NCBI RefSeq assembly: GCF_002000545.1 | Contig: NZ_MLHL01000040.1 | Span: 1 to 48,779, forward strand | Origin: Rodentibacter trehalosifermentans | GTDB taxonomy: Bacteria; Pseudomonadota; Gammaproteobacteria; Enterobacterales; Pasteurellaceae | DNA: 48,779 nucleotides | Direction of reading: 5' to 3' | Shown here: in pieces, positions 47,954 to 48,779 of the stretch | How the letters are laid out: each line of letters starts with the position of its first letter | How positions within the stretch are numbered: the first letter of the stretch is position 1 | Notes under the pieces: model-generated | The model's input: only the letters and a program-made list of their open reading frames with translations | What the model was told of the DNA's origin: nothing | The model's database searches: none | Translations under genes and position numbers: made by a program

Positions 47954-47975
47954 GTAACAGGAATGGGAACAAGAT
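47954..47975 (+). repeat. Second copy of the integrase-leader repeat
   Basis: GTAACA, five bases, GGGAACAAGAT, matching 39704-39725 at 18 of 22 positions with identical spacing and orientation, 8.25 kb apart. Candidate att or arm site. Confidence 0.5.
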
Positions 47976-48228
47976 TTGGCTATTAAGAAATTGACTGTCA
48001 ATAAAATCAAATAGTTAAAGCTCAAGTTCGATAGTGATTATCGCAAGCAATAAAAAAACAATATTTAAATCAAAGCCTTACATCTCTTGTTCAATTTTTG
48101 TGTAAAGTCTAAAACAGCCTATTACAGTCAGTTATCATTTATTACTGTCACAAAATTGACACAGCCATATAACCTACAGTCCAACACTCTCGTCAAACTA
48201 CCAATTCACTCTTCCCCCTTAAATAATG

Positions 48229-48258
48229 AAAAAAGCACGGCAAAACTACCGCACTTTT
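48229..48258 (-). terminator. Terminator of the YiiX-like gene
   Basis: On the minus strand AAAAGTGCGG pairs with CCGTGCTTTT (two G-U pairs), followed by TTTT; the left arm is an uptake signal (48248-48256). Confidence 0.6.
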
Positions 48259-48265
48259 CCTAATC

Positions 48266-48736
48266 TCACCGATCCACTTGATACATCACCGCCAACTGAT
48301 TCGGGCTAAACCTCCATCCTTTATCGCTATTTTTAATGGCATTAAAACACCACTCACTACAAAAATATTTAGAGTGTTTTTGTTTGATTCCCAACACAAT
48401 CCCAATCGCTCCCCACCAGTCATAAGCCTTGCCGCAAGTGCGGTGGAAATAGGCTTTAATTTGTTCTTCGGTGACGTTATCAAGGAGGATTAAATCCCAT
48501 TTGGTACTATCGCCCACATCAATCTGCTTGCAACGCACACCGCCATCGCGGGGGCTTGAAGTGTAGCAATCATAAGTGGGGCGATAATCGTACTGCCCCC
48601 ACTGTTCCAAACGTTCAATGGCGATTTCACAATGGGAATATTGCCCTTTAGTAAGAAAGCGGATAATCCCATCCTGTAGCTGTTTAAAGCGGTTTTGCGC
48701 ACATCCTTTGTAAAAGGCAAGGTAGATTTTATTCAT
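48266..48736 (-). CDS. YiiX/YebB-like permuted NlpC/P60 (papain-fold) protein
   Basis: 156 residues. Permuted papain-like arrangement: His in GQYSHCEIAIE (about residue 34) before Cys in KYFCSEWCF (about 126). YDWWGAIGIVLGI lies between. Such proteins are often called enoyl-CoA hydratase by error; a peptidase or amidase/acyltransferase activity is more likely. They are common in prophage regions of Haemophilus relatives. Its start overlaps the stop of the preceding gene (ATGAATAA), so it is in an operon continuing beyond the window. Confidence 0.7.
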   Translation of the reverse strand: MNKIYLAFYKGCAQNRFKQLQDGIIRFLTKGQYSHCEIAIERLEQWGQYDYRPTYDCYTSSPRDGGVRCKQIDVGDSTKWDLILLDNVTEEQIKAYFHRTCGKAYDWWGAIGIVLGIKQKHSKYFCSEWCFNAIKNSDKGWRFSPNQLAVMYQVDR

Positions 48737-48779
48737 CGCCTGTCCCCGCCAAATATTGTAGATAGGTTTTACTCCAACC
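48729..48779 (-). CDS. C-terminal end of a gene continuing past the window
   Basis: The minus frame from the window edge reads GWSKTYLQYLAGTGDE-stop and overlaps the YiiX-like start by 8 bases, the overlap style of the operons here. Too short to identify. Confidence 0.5.
   Translation of the reverse strand, partial: GWSKTYLQYLAGTGDE

Larger units (their letters stand above)
47363..48228. other. Non-coding region with C/A-rich, G-poor strand
   Basis: No supported gene in about 870 bases. 47495-47630 holds the perfect palindrome GGCAAATTTGCC (about 47597-47608). From about 47640 to 47880 the plus strand is almost without G and rich in C and A. At 47954-47975 lies the repeat of the integrase leader. 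From 47975 to 48228 the sequence is AT-rich with several ACTGTCA/ACAGTCA words and no clear structure. Confidence 0.5.

Overview
The window is chromosomal DNA from a Pasteurellaceae bacterium of the Haemophilus/Aggregatibacter/Pasteurella type. The Hin-type DNA uptake signal AAGTGCGGT / ACCGCACTT occurs at least 24 times on both strands, and the gene content and order (guaB/guaA, grpE-nadK-recN, nrdD-tesB, ribF-ileS-lspA-ispH, rpsT-tRNA-Val, gltX) fit that family. I do not assign a species.

Layout. 111-5859 (minus): a tightly overlapping four-gene restriction-modification-like operon. It encodes two methyltransferase-fold subunits, an FRG-domain protein, and an SF2 helicase with an N-terminal T5orf172/GIY-YIG-like nuclease domain. 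The promoter lies at 5938-5964, with a 7-bp tandem repeat at the predicted transcription start and no uptake signal in the block. 6091-6918: a DUF5718 gene. 7029-11757: guaB and guaA, separated here by a NYN/OST-HTH pair that meets at an A8 tract and by a HAD phosphatase. 11893-22902: birA, cpdA, nudF, a metallophosphoesterase, hrpA (with an in-frame palindrome-like insertion), DUF423, DUF441, recN with two LexA-type boxes, and nadK. 23020-26931: grpE, nrdD (FNR-like site and a pair of NrdR boxes) and tesB. 27174-34575: the murJ, ribF, ileS, lspA, ispH series on the minus strand, with a DUF4160/DUF2442 two-gene cassette between ribF and ileS. 34841-39590: rpsT, three identical tRNA-Val(UAC) genes, a decayed LTA-synthase/sulfatase-family pseudogene, gltX and tRNA-Ala(GGC).

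From 39.6 kb onward is a P4-like integrative element or phage satellite placed immediately downstream of tRNA-Ala. It carries a tyrosine integrase, a Mor-like activator on the opposite strand, a small HTH protein, an AntA-type antirepressor, a P4-type regulatory region with several predicted terminators and hairpins, an Icd-like protein, and a DUF927 helicase. Two clusters of AGGACA/TGTCCT repeats in opposite orientation flank the replication and control genes (41.09-41.24 kb and 47.24-47.36 kb), resembling the two-site ori/crr design of P4. A 22-bp imperfect direct repeat (39704-39725 and 47954-47975) could mark integrase sites or element ends. The right edge holds a YiiX-like protein and the tail of another gene on the minus strand, probably another phage-derived segment.

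The strongest candidates for something new are the four-gene FRG/T5orf172 defence-like operon and the satellite with inverted iteron clusters, structured RNA region and Mor-like activator. Smaller points are the NYN/OST-HTH homopolymer junction, the in-frame palindromic insert in hrpA, and the DUF4160/DUF2442 insertion in the ribF-ileS operon.
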